64,000 nt of DNA from Gammaproteobacteria bacterium (GTDB taxonomy: Bacteria; Pseudomonadota; Gammaproteobacteria; Steroidobacterales; JABDKV01), in the NCBI GenBank assembly GCA_029862165.1, contig JAOTXU010000007.1:1-64000 (forward strand), written 5' to 3'. This document shows positions 34,429 through 45,689 of the stretch, piece by piece. A model generated the notes under the pieces. The model had not been told where the DNA came from, ran no database searches, and saw only the letters and a program-made list of their open reading frames with translations. Within the stretch, counting starts at the first letter, position 1; every line of letters begins with the position of its first letter. A program made the translations under genes and the position numbers.

Positions 34429-36630
34429 TTACTTTGTAGCCCCCTGCACGATTTTCTTGAAGTCTTCGGCATTCATGTAACCGATAACGCGGTAATTCTT
34501 CTTCTCCAGACCATCGGTACCAAAGAAAGCTATGGTCGGCGGGCCATAGATACCGAAATGCTCGAGCAAAGCCCGGTCCTGTGCATCATTCGCGGTCACG
34601 TCGGCCTGCAGGAGAGTCGTATGCGACAACGCAGTCATGACGGCGGGATTGTGAAACGTGGTCTTTTCCATCTTCTTGCATTCCACACACCAGTCGGCAT
34701 AGAAATCCAGCATGGTTGTGCGGCCGGCGGCACTGGCCAGCCTGACTTCTTCCTGCAAATCCGCCACGCTCTTAATGTGTTTGAACTCGAGCTGGGCCAT
34801 TGAACCGGACGAGCTGAAACGCGTACCGTGTAGCGGTCGCAACGGATCGTTGCCACCGGTTGCTGCACCGACGATGAGCAGGATGCCATAAACAACAGCA
34901 ATAATACCGGCACCCTTGGCCAGCTTGTGACGCGTATCGGAATTCTCCGCCAGCGGCTGGAAGGCACCCAGAAACATGCCACTCATTAAGACCAACGCGG
35001 CCCACAGGAACATCGTGATCTGATCGGGCAGAATGCGTGAGAGCATCCAAATCGCGATACCCAGCATTAACACACCAAAGGCGCCGCGTATCGCCGTCAT
35101 CCAGGCGCCGGCACGTGGCAGCAAGTGACCTGCCGAAGCGCCAAACACCAGTAGAGGTGCGCCCATGCCTAAGCTCATCGTAAACAACGCCAGCCCACCA
35201 CGCACCGGGTCTCCACTTTGTCCGAGTACAATTAAAGCCGCGGCCAGCGGGGCGGCGACACATGGGCCAACAATCAAGGCCGACAAGACGCCCATGATGC
35301 CGACCCCCAACAAGGTGCCGCCACTCTGTTTATTGCTCATGTCGCTGAGCTTGTTTTGCAAAGCAGCCGGCATCTTGAATTCGTAGGTTCCGAACATCGC
35401 CAGTGCAAGCGCCACGAATATCAGACTGAATACAATAATGACTGCCGGCTGCTGAAATATAGCTTGCAGATTCTGGCCCAGCAAAGCCGCGGCAACACCG
35501 GCAACCGTGTAAGTAATTGCCATTGCTATTACGTAAATCGCAGAGAGTGTAAACGCCCGTCGCGTTGTAATGTCCGGACCTTGACCGACTATTATGCCGG
35601 ACAATATTGGCACCATCGGAAACACACAGGGTGTGAACGCCAGCAACAGGCCCAGCCCGAAGAAACTAGCTGCCACCAGACTGAGATTGCCGCTGCGAAT
35701 GAGTTCGGCAAGCCTGTCTTGTTCGGCTACGGGTTCATCGGCGAGCAGATCGGCGGGTGGTTCAGTGCTGGCCGCCGGAAGTATCACAACCGTGTCACGG
35801 GTCATTGGCGGATAACAAATTTTGTCTTCGGCACACCCTTGAAAACCTATAGTTATTTCAAAGTCACCGGCTTCGGGTCCGGCGCGCGACAGGGGCACCT
35901 CCAGCGCAGCCTGGTTGTAATAGACTTCCGTATCGCCGAAAAACTCGTCTGTCTTTGGCACGCCTGGCGGTAGCCTCGGCGCGCCAAACTGTACGCGTTT
36001 ACTGGCAGTGTTAAAGCTGAACTTGTCGCGATAGAGGTAATAGCCTTCGGCGATATCGAACACCACGGACAATGTGTAGTCGTCGGACATCTCAGCGATA
36101 AATGGAAAAGCCGCTTCCGGCGGCAAAAATTGATTGTCCGTAGGGTCTTGCCCGTCCTGTAGCAGTGCCATCAGATCGACACCGCCAGCAGCACCGCCCG
36201 TAGTGGCCACGCGTACCGGGAGAGAAACCTCTGCGGTCCAGGTCTGTGGCGGATAACACAAGCCAACATCAGCGCAGCCTTGTGACTTGATTTCCAGCGT
36301 CATTTTTTTCGGTGCAAGGTCCGACCGGGAATAGGGCAGACGGACTCGCAAAGCGTCCCGATATACTTCTGACTCGCCAAAAAATTCGTCTGTTTTCTTT
36401 TTGCCCGGTGGAATCACCGGCTCGCCGAGCGTTACCCCGGTAGTGCGGCTCGCAAACGCGAAACGATGCCGATAGAGGTAATAACCGGGTAGAACACGCC
36501 AATCGACACGTAACTCATCGGCGCTCGCAGTCACATCATAAGTGAAGGCCTGATCGGGTGGCAGGACATCGACCGCCGTCACGACTGCGGTTGGCAGGAT
36601 CAACAATAAAGTGCATAGGATCGTTCGCAT
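34429..36630 (-). CDS. dsbD: Thiol:disulfide interchange protein DsbD with duplicated N-terminal domain
   Basis: A 733-residue protein against about 565 in E. coli. After a signal peptide (1-19) come two consecutive alpha domains: the first with CADVGLCYPP (Cys119, Cys125), the second with CAEDKICYPP (Cys266, Cys272), each with its YYLYR and KTDEFFG landmarks. The membrane domain has Cys335 in FTPCVFP and Cys457 in GPCVAAP, and the C-terminal thioredoxin domain has WCVEC (Cys648, Cys651). DsbD carries electrons from cytoplasmic thioredoxin to the periplasm; the alpha domain hands them to DsbC, CcmG or TlpA. The extra alpha domain keeps both Cys, so it is likely active. Starts 1 bp after the cutA stop region; followed by tlpA. 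Confidence 0.93.
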   Translation of the reverse strand: MRTILCTLLLILPTAVVTAVDVLPPDQAFTYDVTASADELRVDWRVLPGYYLYRHRFAFASRTTGVTLGEPVIPPGKKKTDEFFGESEVYRDALRVRLPYSRSDLAPKKMTLEIKSQGCADVGLCYPPQTWTAEVSLPVRVATTGGAAGGVDLMALLQDGQDPTDNQFLPPEAAFPFIAEMSDDYTLSVVFDIAEGYYLYRDKFSFNTASKRVQFGAPRLPPGVPKTDEFFGDTEVYYNQAALEVPLSRAGPEAGDFEITIGFQGCAEDKICYPPMTRDTVVILPAASTEPPADLLADEPVAEQDRLAELIRSGNLSLVAASFFGLGLLLAFTPCVFPMVPILSGIIVGQGPDITTRRAFTLSAIYVIAMAITYTVAGVAAALLGQNLQAIFQQPAVIIVFSLIFVALALAMFGTYEFKMPAALQNKLSDMSNKQSGGTLLGVGIMGVLSALIVGPCVAAPLAAALIVLGQSGDPVRGGLALFTMSLGMGAPLLVFGASAGHLLPRAGAWMTAIRGAFGVLMLGIAIWMLSRILPDQITMFLWAALVLMSGMFLGAFQPLAENSDTRHKLAKGAGIIAVVYGILLIVGAATGGNDPLRPLHGTRFSSSGSMAQLEFKHIKSVADLQEEVRLASAAGRTTMLDFYADWCVECKKMEKTTFHNPAVMTALSHTTLLQADVTANDAQDRALLEHFGIYGPPTIAFFGTDGLEKKNYRVIGYMNAEDFKKIVQGATK

Positions 36631-36631
36631 A

Positions 36632-36961
36632 TTATTTGGCTACGTTTTCGGCCACCCAGGCCAGATATCCCGGCAATCCGGCACTGACAGTGACTGCCAC
36701 AATCTCTGGAAGTTCATAAGGATGCAGACGGCGGAGCGTACTTTCCAGACTGGAATAGGCCCCCGATGTCGTCTTGATGATCAGCAGGGTCTCTTCGTCG
36801 CGCTTCATCTGGTTTTCCCACCGATATGTCGACACGAGCCCGGACAGCTGGCTGACACAGGCGGCGAGCTGTCTTTCGACAAGCTCAGCGGCAAGCCGGC
36901 TGGCGGTGGGCGCGTCCGGGCACGTGCAATAGACCAGCAATGTGTCGTCAGGAGCACTCAT
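36632..36961 (-). CDS. cutA: Divalent-cation tolerance protein CutA
   Basis: A 109-residue trimeric protein of the CutA family: LLVYCTCPDAPTASRLAAELVERQLAACVSQL, STYRWENQ and the C-terminal HPYELPEIVAV are all conserved. First linked to copper tolerance in E. coli, its molecular role is still unclear. Placement before dsbD on the minus strand matches E. coli, where cutA precedes dsbD. It is divergent from groES with the CIRCE-controlled promoter between. Confidence 0.94.
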   Translation of the reverse strand: MSAPDDTLLVYCTCPDAPTASRLAAELVERQLAACVSQLSGLVSTYRWENQMKRDEETLLIIKTTSGAYSSLESTLRRLHPYELPEIVAVTVSAGLPGYLAWVAENVAK

Positions 36962-37032
36962 ATAGACAGCGGGGTTTGGCCAGGACGATCGCGCAGCTTA
37001 GCCTCCGTCTGGGGCGGTGTCATGGAAAAGGG

Positions 37033-37060
37033 TTGACTACAGCCCGTTCATGACTAGAAT
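37033..37060 (+). promoter_or_regulatory. groESL sigma-70 promoter
   Basis: TTGACT (37033-37038) and TAGAAT (37055-37060) are separated by 16 bases; both are five-of-six matches to the consensus. The transcript would begin within the CIRCE element that follows at once. No clear sigma-32 box was found. Confidence 0.7.
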
Positions 37061-37086
37061 TAGCACTCGTTTGAGGCGAGTGCTAA
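37060..37086. promoter_or_regulatory. CIRCE operator (HrcA binding site)
   Basis: TTAGCACTC (37060-37068), nine bases, GAGTGCTAA (37078-37086): an exact match to the CIRCE inverted repeat. HrcA binds CIRCE and represses groESL until heat stress raises demand for GroEL. It sits just after the -10 box and 54 bp before groES, as usual. hrcA is not in this window. Confidence 0.97.
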
Positions 37087-37140
37087 CAGCTAGCGCTCGA
37101 CATGAAAACCTAACTATCTGATTTTGTAGGAGAATATCTG

Positions 37141-37431
37141 ATGAAACTGCGTCCACTGCACGATCGCGTCATCGTTCGACGCGTCGAGGAGGAGACCAAA
37201 TCACCGGGTGGGATCGTGATTCCCGACACCGCAGCCGAAAAACCCAGCCGAGGCGAAGTGATCGCCGTGGGTAATGGCAAGGTACTCGATAATGGTGATG
37301 TGCGTCCGCTGTCGCTTAAGAAGGGCGACAAGGTGCTGTTTGGTAAATACAGCGGTACCGAAGTAAAGGTCGAAGGCGAGGAGATCCTCGTCATGCGTGA
37401 AGATGACGTCATAGCCGTCCTAGACGACTAG
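37141..37431 (+). CDS. groES: Co-chaperonin GroES
   Basis: A 96-residue co-chaperonin that caps Gro[20 protein letters not shown], the mobile loop [20 protein letters not shown] and [17 protein letters not shown] are conserved. A strong AGGAGA precedes the ATG. It is the first gene of the HrcA-controlled groESL operon; groEL begins 21 bp later. Confidence 0.98.
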   Translation: MKLRPLHDRVIVRRVEEETKSPGGIVIPDTAAEKPSRGEVIAVGNGKVLDNGDVRPLSLKKGDKVLFGKYSGTEVKVEGEEILVMREDDVIAVLDD

Positions 37432-39102
<1,671 letters not shown>

Positions 39103-39164
39103 GCCACCTGTGTTTTGCGGCCACGCCGCGATTCCCAACTAAGGAGCGGCTTCGCGCTGCGAAC

Positions 39165-39194
39165 AAAGCCCTGGCACTTGCCGGGGCTTTTTTT
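39165..39194. terminator. Intrinsic terminator after groEL
   Basis: AAAGCCCTGGC (39165-39175) pairs with GCCGGGGCTTT (39180-39190; one G-T pair) around a 4-base loop, followed by further T residues. It lies between convergent groEL and the DUF2914 gene; the leading A-run could let it act on both strands. Confidence 0.85.
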
Positions 39195-39211
39195 ATGGGC
39201 GCGCTCGGAAG

Positions 39212-40234
39212 TCAGGGATTGAAAGTAAACGGCAAACTATAGATGACGGTGTCGTCGTCTAGTAGGACCTGTGCGTGCCAGGATCCCGACATAGTAGGAA
39301 TAAAGGTCTTGCTGGAATAAACACGCCAGCTCCAGGCTTCGCCGACTTTGAATGGCACCTCCGCCACGACGCGTTTGTTATACAACCAGCGATGACGCAC
39401 TCGTTGTCCGGCAAGATCGCGCAGCTCGGTGAAGAAATAATACTTTTGCTCGTCCGCGCCGTTGCCGAGGATAAAGGATCCCAGATCATCGACGGGTTCG
39501 CGCTGCGAGACGGCTGTAGCGAGATTACCGCGGGCCACGCGACCATCAAGCACCAGGCCTTCAGGCACGTCGCTTACCCGAGAGCCGACAGACGACAAGC
39601 CGGGATCAACTCCTGTGGAGACGGGTTGTGCACCGCTGCGGGTTGGTGGCCGTTCAGGTGGCAGGTTTTGGGTCCGTGGTTCGGGTACTTTGGGTGCTTC
39701 AACGGTTGCAGGCACTGCGGGTTTTGGCGTCTCAGCGACCTGCGTTACGACCTTGTCTGCTGCGCGATCCGCTATTGCCTGTGTCTCAGGCAGCGTAACA
39801 GCATCTACTGGCTGTGCATCCAATTCGTTGTCATCTTTAAACGGGCTCGGCAGATTGTCGGCCGGTCGTTGCACTGACTCGTCCAGCTGTGCTGCGGCTG
39901 CTGCCATTTCCGGAGCCGGATCGCCACGCAAAAATAGCCAGCCCAACGCGCTCACTACTATTAGTGAAACCGCCGCACCGGCAAGGACGGGTATTTGTGA
40001 CGACGATGGGTTGGCCGATTCAATGCGGCCGTCGCGAATCACGAACTCGGGATCCTGACTTGCGACACGGGAATTGGCCGCCTTCCCGGCAGCCACCGAT
40101 TTTTTTGCGTCATCTACGGACATTTCCGGATAAATTCCCAAAGTTTTCCAATGCTGTTTTTCGTTGTCATCGTATACGCAAGTCCAGGTCTTGACACCAT
40201 TTGGCAGAACTGGCGTCCCGCCTTCATCAATCAC
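39212..40234 (-). CDS. Integrase-arm-like (DUF4102) / transmembrane / DUF2914 protein
   Basis: A 340-residue protein. Residues about 10-65 resemble DUF4102, the arm-type DNA-binding domain of P4-like integrases: LPNGVKTWTCVYDD, TLGIYPEMSVDDAKK and a closing SQDP. A membrane helix follows (IPVLAGAAVSLIVVSALGWL, about 81-101), then a Pro/Ala-rich linker with PPERPPTRSG, and a C-terminal DUF2914 domain (KYYFFTELRDLAGQRVRHRWLY, then GEAWSWRVYSSKTF). No integrase catalytic domain is present. The start is GTG at 40234; upstream codons give no ATG before an in-frame stop. It is convergent with groEL and divergent from glnE. The combination suggests a DNA- or protein-binding cytoplasmic end linked to a periplasmic sensor; function unknown. 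Confidence 0.75.
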   Translation of the reverse strand: MIDEGGTPVLPNGVKTWTCVYDDNEKQHWKTLGIYPEMSVDDAKKSVAAGKAANSRVASQDPEFVIRDGRIESANPSSSQIPVLAGAAVSLIVVSALGWLFLRGDPAPEMAAAAAQLDESVQRPADNLPSPFKDDNELDAQPVDAVTLPETQAIADRAADKVVTQVAETPKPAVPATVEAPKVPEPRTQNLPPERPPTRSGAQPVSTGVDPGLSSVGSRVSDVPEGLVLDGRVARGNLATAVSQREPVDDLGSFILGNGADEQKYYFFTELRDLAGQRVRHRWLYNKRVVAEVPFKVGEAWSWRVYSSKTFIPTMSGSWHAQVLLDDDTVIYSLPFTFNP

Positions 40235-40451
40235 AACATCAACCGACTCGACTTGCGCCCCTCGATGACCGTTTCACGTGATGATATGGAATAGTCTTCT
40301 ACAGTCACAGCAGACAGCCCCCACACGCCGGTGTGGGCGGGCATGGCCTAAATATGGATCACCGGGAAAGACGGATCAAGCGCCATACCTGGTTTTGGCG
40401 GCATACCCGAACTTGCAACAGGCTCAGCGCCGCGGTGTGATAGGCCTGGAT

Positions 40452-43298
40452 ATGGCCCACAAACACCCGGAATCAGCTTCGATAGCACCAGTTCCGCTGG
40501 AACTCGCGGATCATGTAGCGTCTCGTATCCAGGCTTGGTCTAGTGCATCCGGTCAGCACGATGCCAGCGACGTGATTCCGGGCATGGCACGGGTATTCGC
40601 ATGTAGCGATTTCGTGGCTGCGCACTGTATTCGAGAACCTACGTTTATTGACGAGTTGAATCGAACACAGGGTGTTTGCGAAACGGCCAACGCCACCCTG
40701 GCCGACCCGCCGGAAGATGAAATTGAATTCATGCGTGCGCTGCGTCGGCTGCGCAACCAGGAAATGGCACGTATCGCCTGGCGTGATCTGTGCGGCCAGA
40801 ACACGCTTGACGAGACATTCGCCGATCTGTCGCGGTTGGCCGACAGCTGCATAGTCGCCGCTCTGAAGTGGTCGCAAGACGCGGTCGAGAAGAAACACGG
40901 TGTGTTGCTGGATTCTGCACATCAACCGCAGTCGTTGGTCGTCGTGGCCATGGGCAAGCTCGGCGGAAGCGAGCTCAACTTTTCGTCCGATATTGATCTT
41001 GTGATGCTCTACCCGGAGGCAGGTGAAAGCGATGGTGCGCTGCCGCTGAGCAGCGACCGTTATTTTGCGCGTATCGGTCAGGGTCTCATCAAGGTTCTGG
41101 ATCAGATTACTGAGGATGGTTTTGTGTTTCGCGTCGATAGCAGATTGCGTCCTTTTGGCACAACCGGTGCGCTTGCATTGAGCTTTGCCGCTTTTGAGAT
41201 TTACCTGCAACAACATGGTCGCGAATGGGAGCGCTACGCCTATGTCAAAGCACGTCCATTAACCGGCCGTGAGGCCGATAGGCAACAGTTTCTGGATCTC
41301 GTGCGGCCATTTGTTTACCGCCGTTATCTGGACTATGGAGTGTTGGAATCGTTGCGGGAAATGAAGGCTTTAATCGCATCGGATGTAGGCCGGCGTGAAC
41401 GCCGCGACGATATCAAGCTCGGCCCAGGCGGCATCCGGGAAGTCGAATTTATTACGCAAACATTTCAGTTGCTGCGTGGTGGAACCGACCCGGTATTGCG
41501 CGAGCCATCGCTACGCGTGGCGCTGCGATACTTGGCGCAACGCCGCAGTCTCGCTGCAGACGCAGCCGACCAGCTGGATCGCGCATACGAGTTTCTCCGT
41601 CGGGTCGAGAATCGTTTGCAGTTTTGGCGCGACGAACAGACACACCACCTTCCGGAAGACGCTGTCGGACAGTCGCGTATCGCTTTTTCCATGGGCTACA
41701 AGGATTGGGCGGGTTTCATGGTGGAGCTTAACCGACATCGCCATCGGGTCAGCCACCACTTTGAGTCGGCGATATTGGGTCCCCGTGTAGATCAAGTGGA
41801 TGTGCTGAGGGCGGCGTGGAAGGCCGACCCGGGTAGTGACGCGGCAACGACGGAGCTTGCCGGGCTTGGTTTTGATGTGACCAGTGGCGTGCAGAAACAA
41901 CTCAAGGTCTTGCGCGACAGTGCGCAATATCGGCATCTTGATTCGCGTGGCCGGCAACGCCTGGATCTGCTGATCCCCAGAATCCTGCGTCTTGCGGCGA
42001 CACAGGAAAACGCGGACGAGGTCGTTAGCCGGCTGCTAAATATTGTGGTTGCCATGGGGCGCCGCAGCGCATATTTCGCGTTGCTCACTGAGAACCCGCC
42101 TGTCCTGAAAAGGCTGATTCATCTGTCTGCCATCAGTCCCTGGTTGGCACGGCGTGTTGCTCAGCATCCGATCTTGCTGGATGAGTTGATTGATCCACGT
42201 GTATTCGAGATTCCCCCGACTCGCGCCGATTTCGTAGCTGACATGTCACAGCGTTTTTCTGTCATCGCCGAGGATGACCTGGAGAGCGAAATGGAGGCCT
42301 TGCGCATGTTTCAGCAGGCGGCGGTATTTCGTGTCGCCGTATCCGACCTTTCGGGTGTCCTGCCATTGATGAAAGTCAGTGACCGTCTAACCGAGATCGC
42401 CGAGCTGGTCTTGGAAAAGACGATCGAGCTGGCACGGGGTGAGATGTACCGCCGGCACGGAGCGCCGCAGTGTGGTGAGGAAAACGACTTGCGCATTGCG
42501 AGCTTTGCGGTGGTCGGCTATGGCAAGCTTGGCGGATTGGAATTGGGCTATGCGTCGGACCTGGATCTTGTTTTGTTGCACGATTCCGCTGGCGGTCTGC
42601 AGCACAGCGACGGCGAAAAATCGCTGGACAACACGCGATATTTTGCACGATTGGGTCAGCGGATTTTGCATATATTGAGTACCACGACGGCCGCCGGTGT
42701 TCTGTATCAGGTCGATACGAGGCTGCGACCCAGCGGTAAGGGTGGGCCGATGGTGAGTTCCATCGCGGCATTTGAAAATTATCAGAGGGAATCTGCATGG
42801 ACCTGGGAGCACCAGGCCTTGTTGCGAGCACGGGCCGTTGCCGGGGACCACGTGGTGCGCGAGGCATTCGAGACGGCACGTTGCGACTTGTTGGCACGCC
42901 GTCGCGATCCACAGACATTGAGGGAGGAGGTACTGGCCATGCGACAGCGCATGCGACGGGAACTGCCCGGTGGCGATCCGGGTCGCTTTGACATCAAACA
43001 GGATAGCGGCGGTTTGACCGATATCGAGTTCATGGTTCAGTACTGGGTCCTGGCAAACGCTGCGGTACATCCAACGCTGGTCCGCTGGAGTGACAATATT
43101 CGGCAACTCGAAAGTCTGGTGGCCGCAGGCGTCGTGCAGGCGGAAACCGCACAGGAACTTACGGACATTTACCGCGGCTATCGTCAACGTGTGCATCGTC
43201 TTGCTCTGGCCGATAAGGCTGCCGTCGTGCCAGAGGAGGAATTCATCACCGAACGGGCACGGGTTTCGAGCGGATGGAGAGACGTTTTCGGAGAATGA
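40452..43298 (+). CDS. glnE: Bifunctional glutamine synthetase adenylyltransferase/deadenylase
   Basis: A 948-residue enzyme with two nucleotidyltransferase domains: the N-terminal one with MGKLGGSELNFSSDIDLVMLY removes AMP from glutamine synthetase, and the C-terminal one with YGKLGGLELGYASDLDLVLLHD adds it, under control of PII. Both keep the G-G-S/L and D-x-D metal residues. A central helical domain joins them. The start is the ATG at 40452 (MAHKHPES); upstream codons in frame show no conservation. Length matches the family (about 950). It is divergent from the DUF2914 gene. Confidence 0.96.
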   Translation: MAHKHPESASIAPVPLELADHVASRIQAWSSASGQHDASDVIPGMARVFACSDFVAAHCIREPTFIDELNRTQGVCETANATLADPPEDEIEFMRALRRLRNQEMARIAWRDLCGQNTLDETFADLSRLADSCIVAALKWSQDAVEKKHGVLLDSAHQPQSLVVVAMGKLGGSELNFSSDIDLVMLYPEAGESDGALPLSSDRYFARIGQGLIKVLDQITEDGFVFRVDSRLRPFGTTGALALSFAAFEIYLQQHGREWERYAYVKARPLTGREADRQQFLDLVRPFVYRRYLDYGVLESLREMKALIASDVGRRERRDDIKLGPGGIREVEFITQTFQLLRGGTDPVLREPSLRVALRYLAQRRSLAADAADQLDRAYEFLRRVENRLQFWRDEQTHHLPEDAVGQSRIAFSMGYKDWAGFMVELNRHRHRVSHHFESAILGPRVDQVDVLRAAWKADPGSDAATTELAGLGFDVTSGVQKQLKVLRDSAQYRHLDSRGRQRLDLLIPRILRLAATQENADEVVSRLLNIVVAMGRRSAYFALLTENPPVLKRLIHLSAISPWLARRVAQHPILLDELIDPRVFEIPPTRADFVADMSQRFSVIAEDDLESEMEALRMFQQAAVFRVAVSDLSGVLPLMKVSDRLTEIAELVLEKTIELARGEMYRRHGAPQCGEENDLRIASFAVVGYGKLGGLELGYASDLDLVLLHDSAGGLQHSDGEKSLDNTRYFARLGQRILHILSTTTAAGVLYQVDTRLRPSGKGGPMVSSIAAFENYQRESAWTWEHQALLRARAVAGDHVVREAFETARCDLLARRRDPQTLREEVLAMRQRMRRELPGGDPGRFDIKQDSGGLTDIEFMVQYWVLANAAVHPTLVRWSDNIRQLESLVAAGVVQAETAQELTDIYRGYRQRVHRLALADKAAVVPEEEFITERARVSSGWRDVFGE

Positions 43299-43322
43299 CC
43301 TGGTCGGGTCTATAATGCGGGC

Positions 43323-43571
43323 ATGGGCAACAGAGATGAACAAATGACCGCAGCACAAGATGAGTCCGGCGTATTGCCGCCCAATACGTCGAACTACTAC
43401 GAAGTGACCCGCAGTGACTTGCCGCTGCATTGTCCTTTGCCTGGTATGAGTTTGTGGAACTCTCACCCGAAGGTCTATTTGCCCATTGAAAAAACCGGCG
43501 ATGCAAAATGCGCCTATTGCGGCGCCGTGTTTCGGCTGGTCGAGCGCGAGACAGACATTGATGTGGCCTGA
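43323..43571 (+). CDS. Zinc-finger (CHCC) domain protein
   Basis: An 82-residue protein with the zf-CHCC pattern: LPLHCPLPG (Cys), WNSHPKVYLPI (His), then CAYCGAVFRL (two Cys). Such domains are known from the complex I subunit NDUFS6 and from small bacterial proteins of unknown role. A perfect TATAAT (43311-43316) ends only seven bases before the first ATG, so if used, the message would be leaderless; the ATG at 43344 is an alternative. It precedes hldD by 21 bp, as in several gammaproteobacteria where it neighbours LPS or NADH genes. Confidence 0.85.
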   Translation: MGNRDEQMTAAQDESGVLPPNTSNYYEVTRSDLPLHCPLPGMSLWNSHPKVYLPIEKTGDAKCAYCGAVFRLVERETDIDVA

Positions 43572-43592
43572 TTTCAGGTCAGAGTGTCCGTA

Positions 43593-44567
43593 ATGATCGT
43601 AGTCACAGGTGGCGCCGGCTTCATCGGCAGTAATATCGTCAAGACGTTAAATGATCGCGGCGAGAACGATGTAATTGTTGTCGACGACCTAAGTGATGGT
43701 CAAAAGTTTTCAAATCTTGCTGACCTGACTATCGCCGACTATCTCGACAAGGATGATTTTCTCGACATGGCCAGTCACGGTCACGATCCGGCCGGACGTT
43801 TGCGAGCGGTCATTCATCAAGGTGCCTGTACAGATACAACAGAATGGAACGGGCGCCACATGATGCGTGAGAACTTCGATTACTCGAAGAAGCTTTTGCA
43901 TTACTGCGTCGAGCGACATATCCCCTTTATTTACGCATCTTCTGCCTCAGTTTACGGTTCCGGCCCGGGGTTTTCGGAAGATCCGGTGCATGAGCGGCCA
44001 CTTAATGTGTACGGTTACAGCAAGTTATTGTTCGACCAGTACATACGACGTCATTTCCACGAAGCTGATAGCCAAATTGTTGGTCTGCGTTATTTCAATG
44101 TGTACGGGCCTCGTGAGGCGCACAAAGGCGGCATGGCCAGTGTCGCCTGGCATTTCAACTGTCAGGTGTCCGAGCAGGGCGAAGCACGGCTGTTTGTGGG
44201 CAGTGATGGTTACGAAGCCGGGGAGCAGCGTCGCGACTTTATTTACGTAGCCGATGTTGCTGCAGTAAACCTGTGGTTCATGGACCATCCCGGTCAGTCG
44301 GGTATATTTAATGTAGGCACGGGTGCCAGTCAGAGCTTCAACGATGTCGCCCGCGCGGTGATCAAATGGCACGGTCGTGGTGAGATTCGTTATATCGCCT
44401 TCCCAGGCGATCTCGTCGGGCGTTATCAAAGTTATACGCAAGCGGACGTGTCAGCATTGCGCAACGCCGGGTATCGGGAGCCATTTAGTACCGTCGAGCG
44501 CGGGATCCGCACTTATCTGGACGAAATTGGGCAGGCCGAGGCTAAGGTGACGACGGCTCGACCATGA
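43593..44567 (+). CDS. hldD: ADP-L-glycero-D-manno-heptose 6-epimerase
   Basis: A 324-residue NADP-dependent epimerase that converts ADP-D-glycero-D-manno-heptose to the L-glycero form used for the LPS inner core. Motifs: [16 protein letters not shown] (Rossmann), YASSASVYG (catalytic Ser) and NVYGYSK (Tyr-Lys), [10 protein letters not shown]. The start ATG at 43593 aligns with E. coli; a GTG at 43584 is less likely. Its ATGA stop overlaps the waaF start. Confidence 0.95.
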   Translation: MIVVTGGAGFIGSNIVKTLNDRGENDVIVVDDLSDGQKFSNLADLTIADYLDKDDFLDMASHGHDPAGRLRAVIHQGACTDTTEWNGRHMMRENFDYSKKLLHYCVERHIPFIYASSASVYGSGPGFSEDPVHERPLNVYGYSKLLFDQYIRRHFHEADSQIVGLRYFNVYGPREAHKGGMASVAWHFNCQVSEQGEARLFVGSDGYEAGEQRRDFIYVADVAAVNLWFMDHPGQSGIFNVGTGASQSFNDVARAVIKWHGRGEIRYIAFPGDLVGRYQSYTQADVSALRNAGYREPFSTVERGIRTYLDEIGQAEAKVTTARP

Positions 44568-45574
44568 GCCATAGCGTTCTGATCGTGGGCCCGTCGTGGA
44601 TCGGCGACATGGTCATGGCACAGTCATTGTGTAGGACCTTGCGGCAACGCGATCCGGATGTCGTAATTGATATTCTGGCGCCGGGTTGGTCTCTACCGGT
44701 CATCGCGCGGATGAATGAAATTCGCGCGGGAATAGAGTTGCCCTTTACGCACGGAGAGTTCAATTGGCCGGGACGCCACCGGCTGGGCAAGTCCTTGCGT
44801 GATCGCGCATACGATCAGGCCATCGTCCTGCCACGTTCTTTCAAGTCATCACTGGTCCCGTTTCACGCCGGCATTCCGCTACGCACCGGATATCGCGGTG
44901 AAATGCGTTTTGGATTAGTCAATGATATGCGCGAGCTGAACAAAACGCGTCACCCGACGACGGTCGCACGTTTTGCGGCTCTGGGTGTAGCCGAGGCCGA
45001 GGCGTTGCCGGATCCATTGCCACAACCACGTTTGCGTATCGATATCGAGAATTTGCAAGCTGTCCTGGATCGATTGGAATTAAGCAGACCTCCAAAATTG
45101 CTGGGCATGATGCCCGGTGCCGAGTACGGACCGGCCAAGCAATGGCCGGTTGAGAGTTTTGTGCAACTGGCAAAATTGCTGAATGAACAGGGTGTGGCCG
45201 TTTGGGTGTTCGGATCGGACAAAGACCGGGTTTTGGGTGACAGAATCGCCGCTGCGACAGGAGCGGATACCGTCAATCTCTGTGGCAGGACTACGTTGAC
45301 GGACGCTATCGATCTGATTTCTCTGGCCGACAACGTAGTCAGCAACGATTCCGGTCTGATGCATATATCCGCCGCTGCTGGTGCGAGAGTTATTGCGATT
45401 TATGGTTCGTCCAGTCCGAACTTCACGCCGCCATTGACTGACCGGTCAGAAACCCTGTGGTTGGGTATTGAATGCAGCCCCTGTTTCGAGCGCACCTGCC
45501 GCTTTGGACACTACCGCTGTCTGCGTGACATTACTGCGCAAACAGTACATGAGACGATCTTTCCTGCAGGCTAG
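44564..45574 (+). CDS. waaF: ADP-heptose:LPS heptosyltransferase II
   Basis: A 336-residue GT9 enzyme that adds the second heptose to the LPS inner core. [15 protein letters not shown] at the N-terminus, [15 protein letters not shown] and [26 protein letters not shown] are typical of WaaF. It overlaps hldD by 4 bp and is followed by kdkA. The heptosyltransferase I gene (waaC) was not seen here. Confidence 0.94.
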   Translation: MSHSVLIVGPSWIGDMVMAQSLCRTLRQRDPDVVIDILAPGWSLPVIARMNEIRAGIELPFTHGEFNWPGRHRLGKSLRDRAYDQAIVLPRSFKSSLVPFHAGIPLRTGYRGEMRFGLVNDMRELNKTRHPTTVARFAALGVAEAEALPDPLPQPRLRIDIENLQAVLDRLELSRPPKLLGMMPGAEYGPAKQWPVESFVQLAKLLNEQGVAVWVFGSDKDRVLGDRIAAATGADTVNLCGRTTLTDAIDLISLADNVVSNDSGLMHISAAAGARVIAIYGSSSPNFTPPLTDRSETLWLGIECSPCFERTCRFGHYRCLRDITAQTVHETIFPAG

Positions 45575-45689
45575 AATTTTTGCATATGGGTACCGACACA
45601 AGCATGAGCGTTTGTTTGAATATGCAACTCAAGGCGCTGCAGACAGATTTCAGGTAGATTCAGGCCGGGTCGAATGCAGGCGAGACGCG

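Noticed and set aside
39212-40234. Prophage or genomic island, because of the integrase-arm-like domain
   Set aside because: No recombinase, att repeats, tRNA gene or phage genes lie near; the neighbours are groEL and glnE.
42387-43466. Minus-strand frame of 359 codons opposite glnE
   Set aside because: It is the shadow of the C-terminal glnE domain, with no motif of its own.
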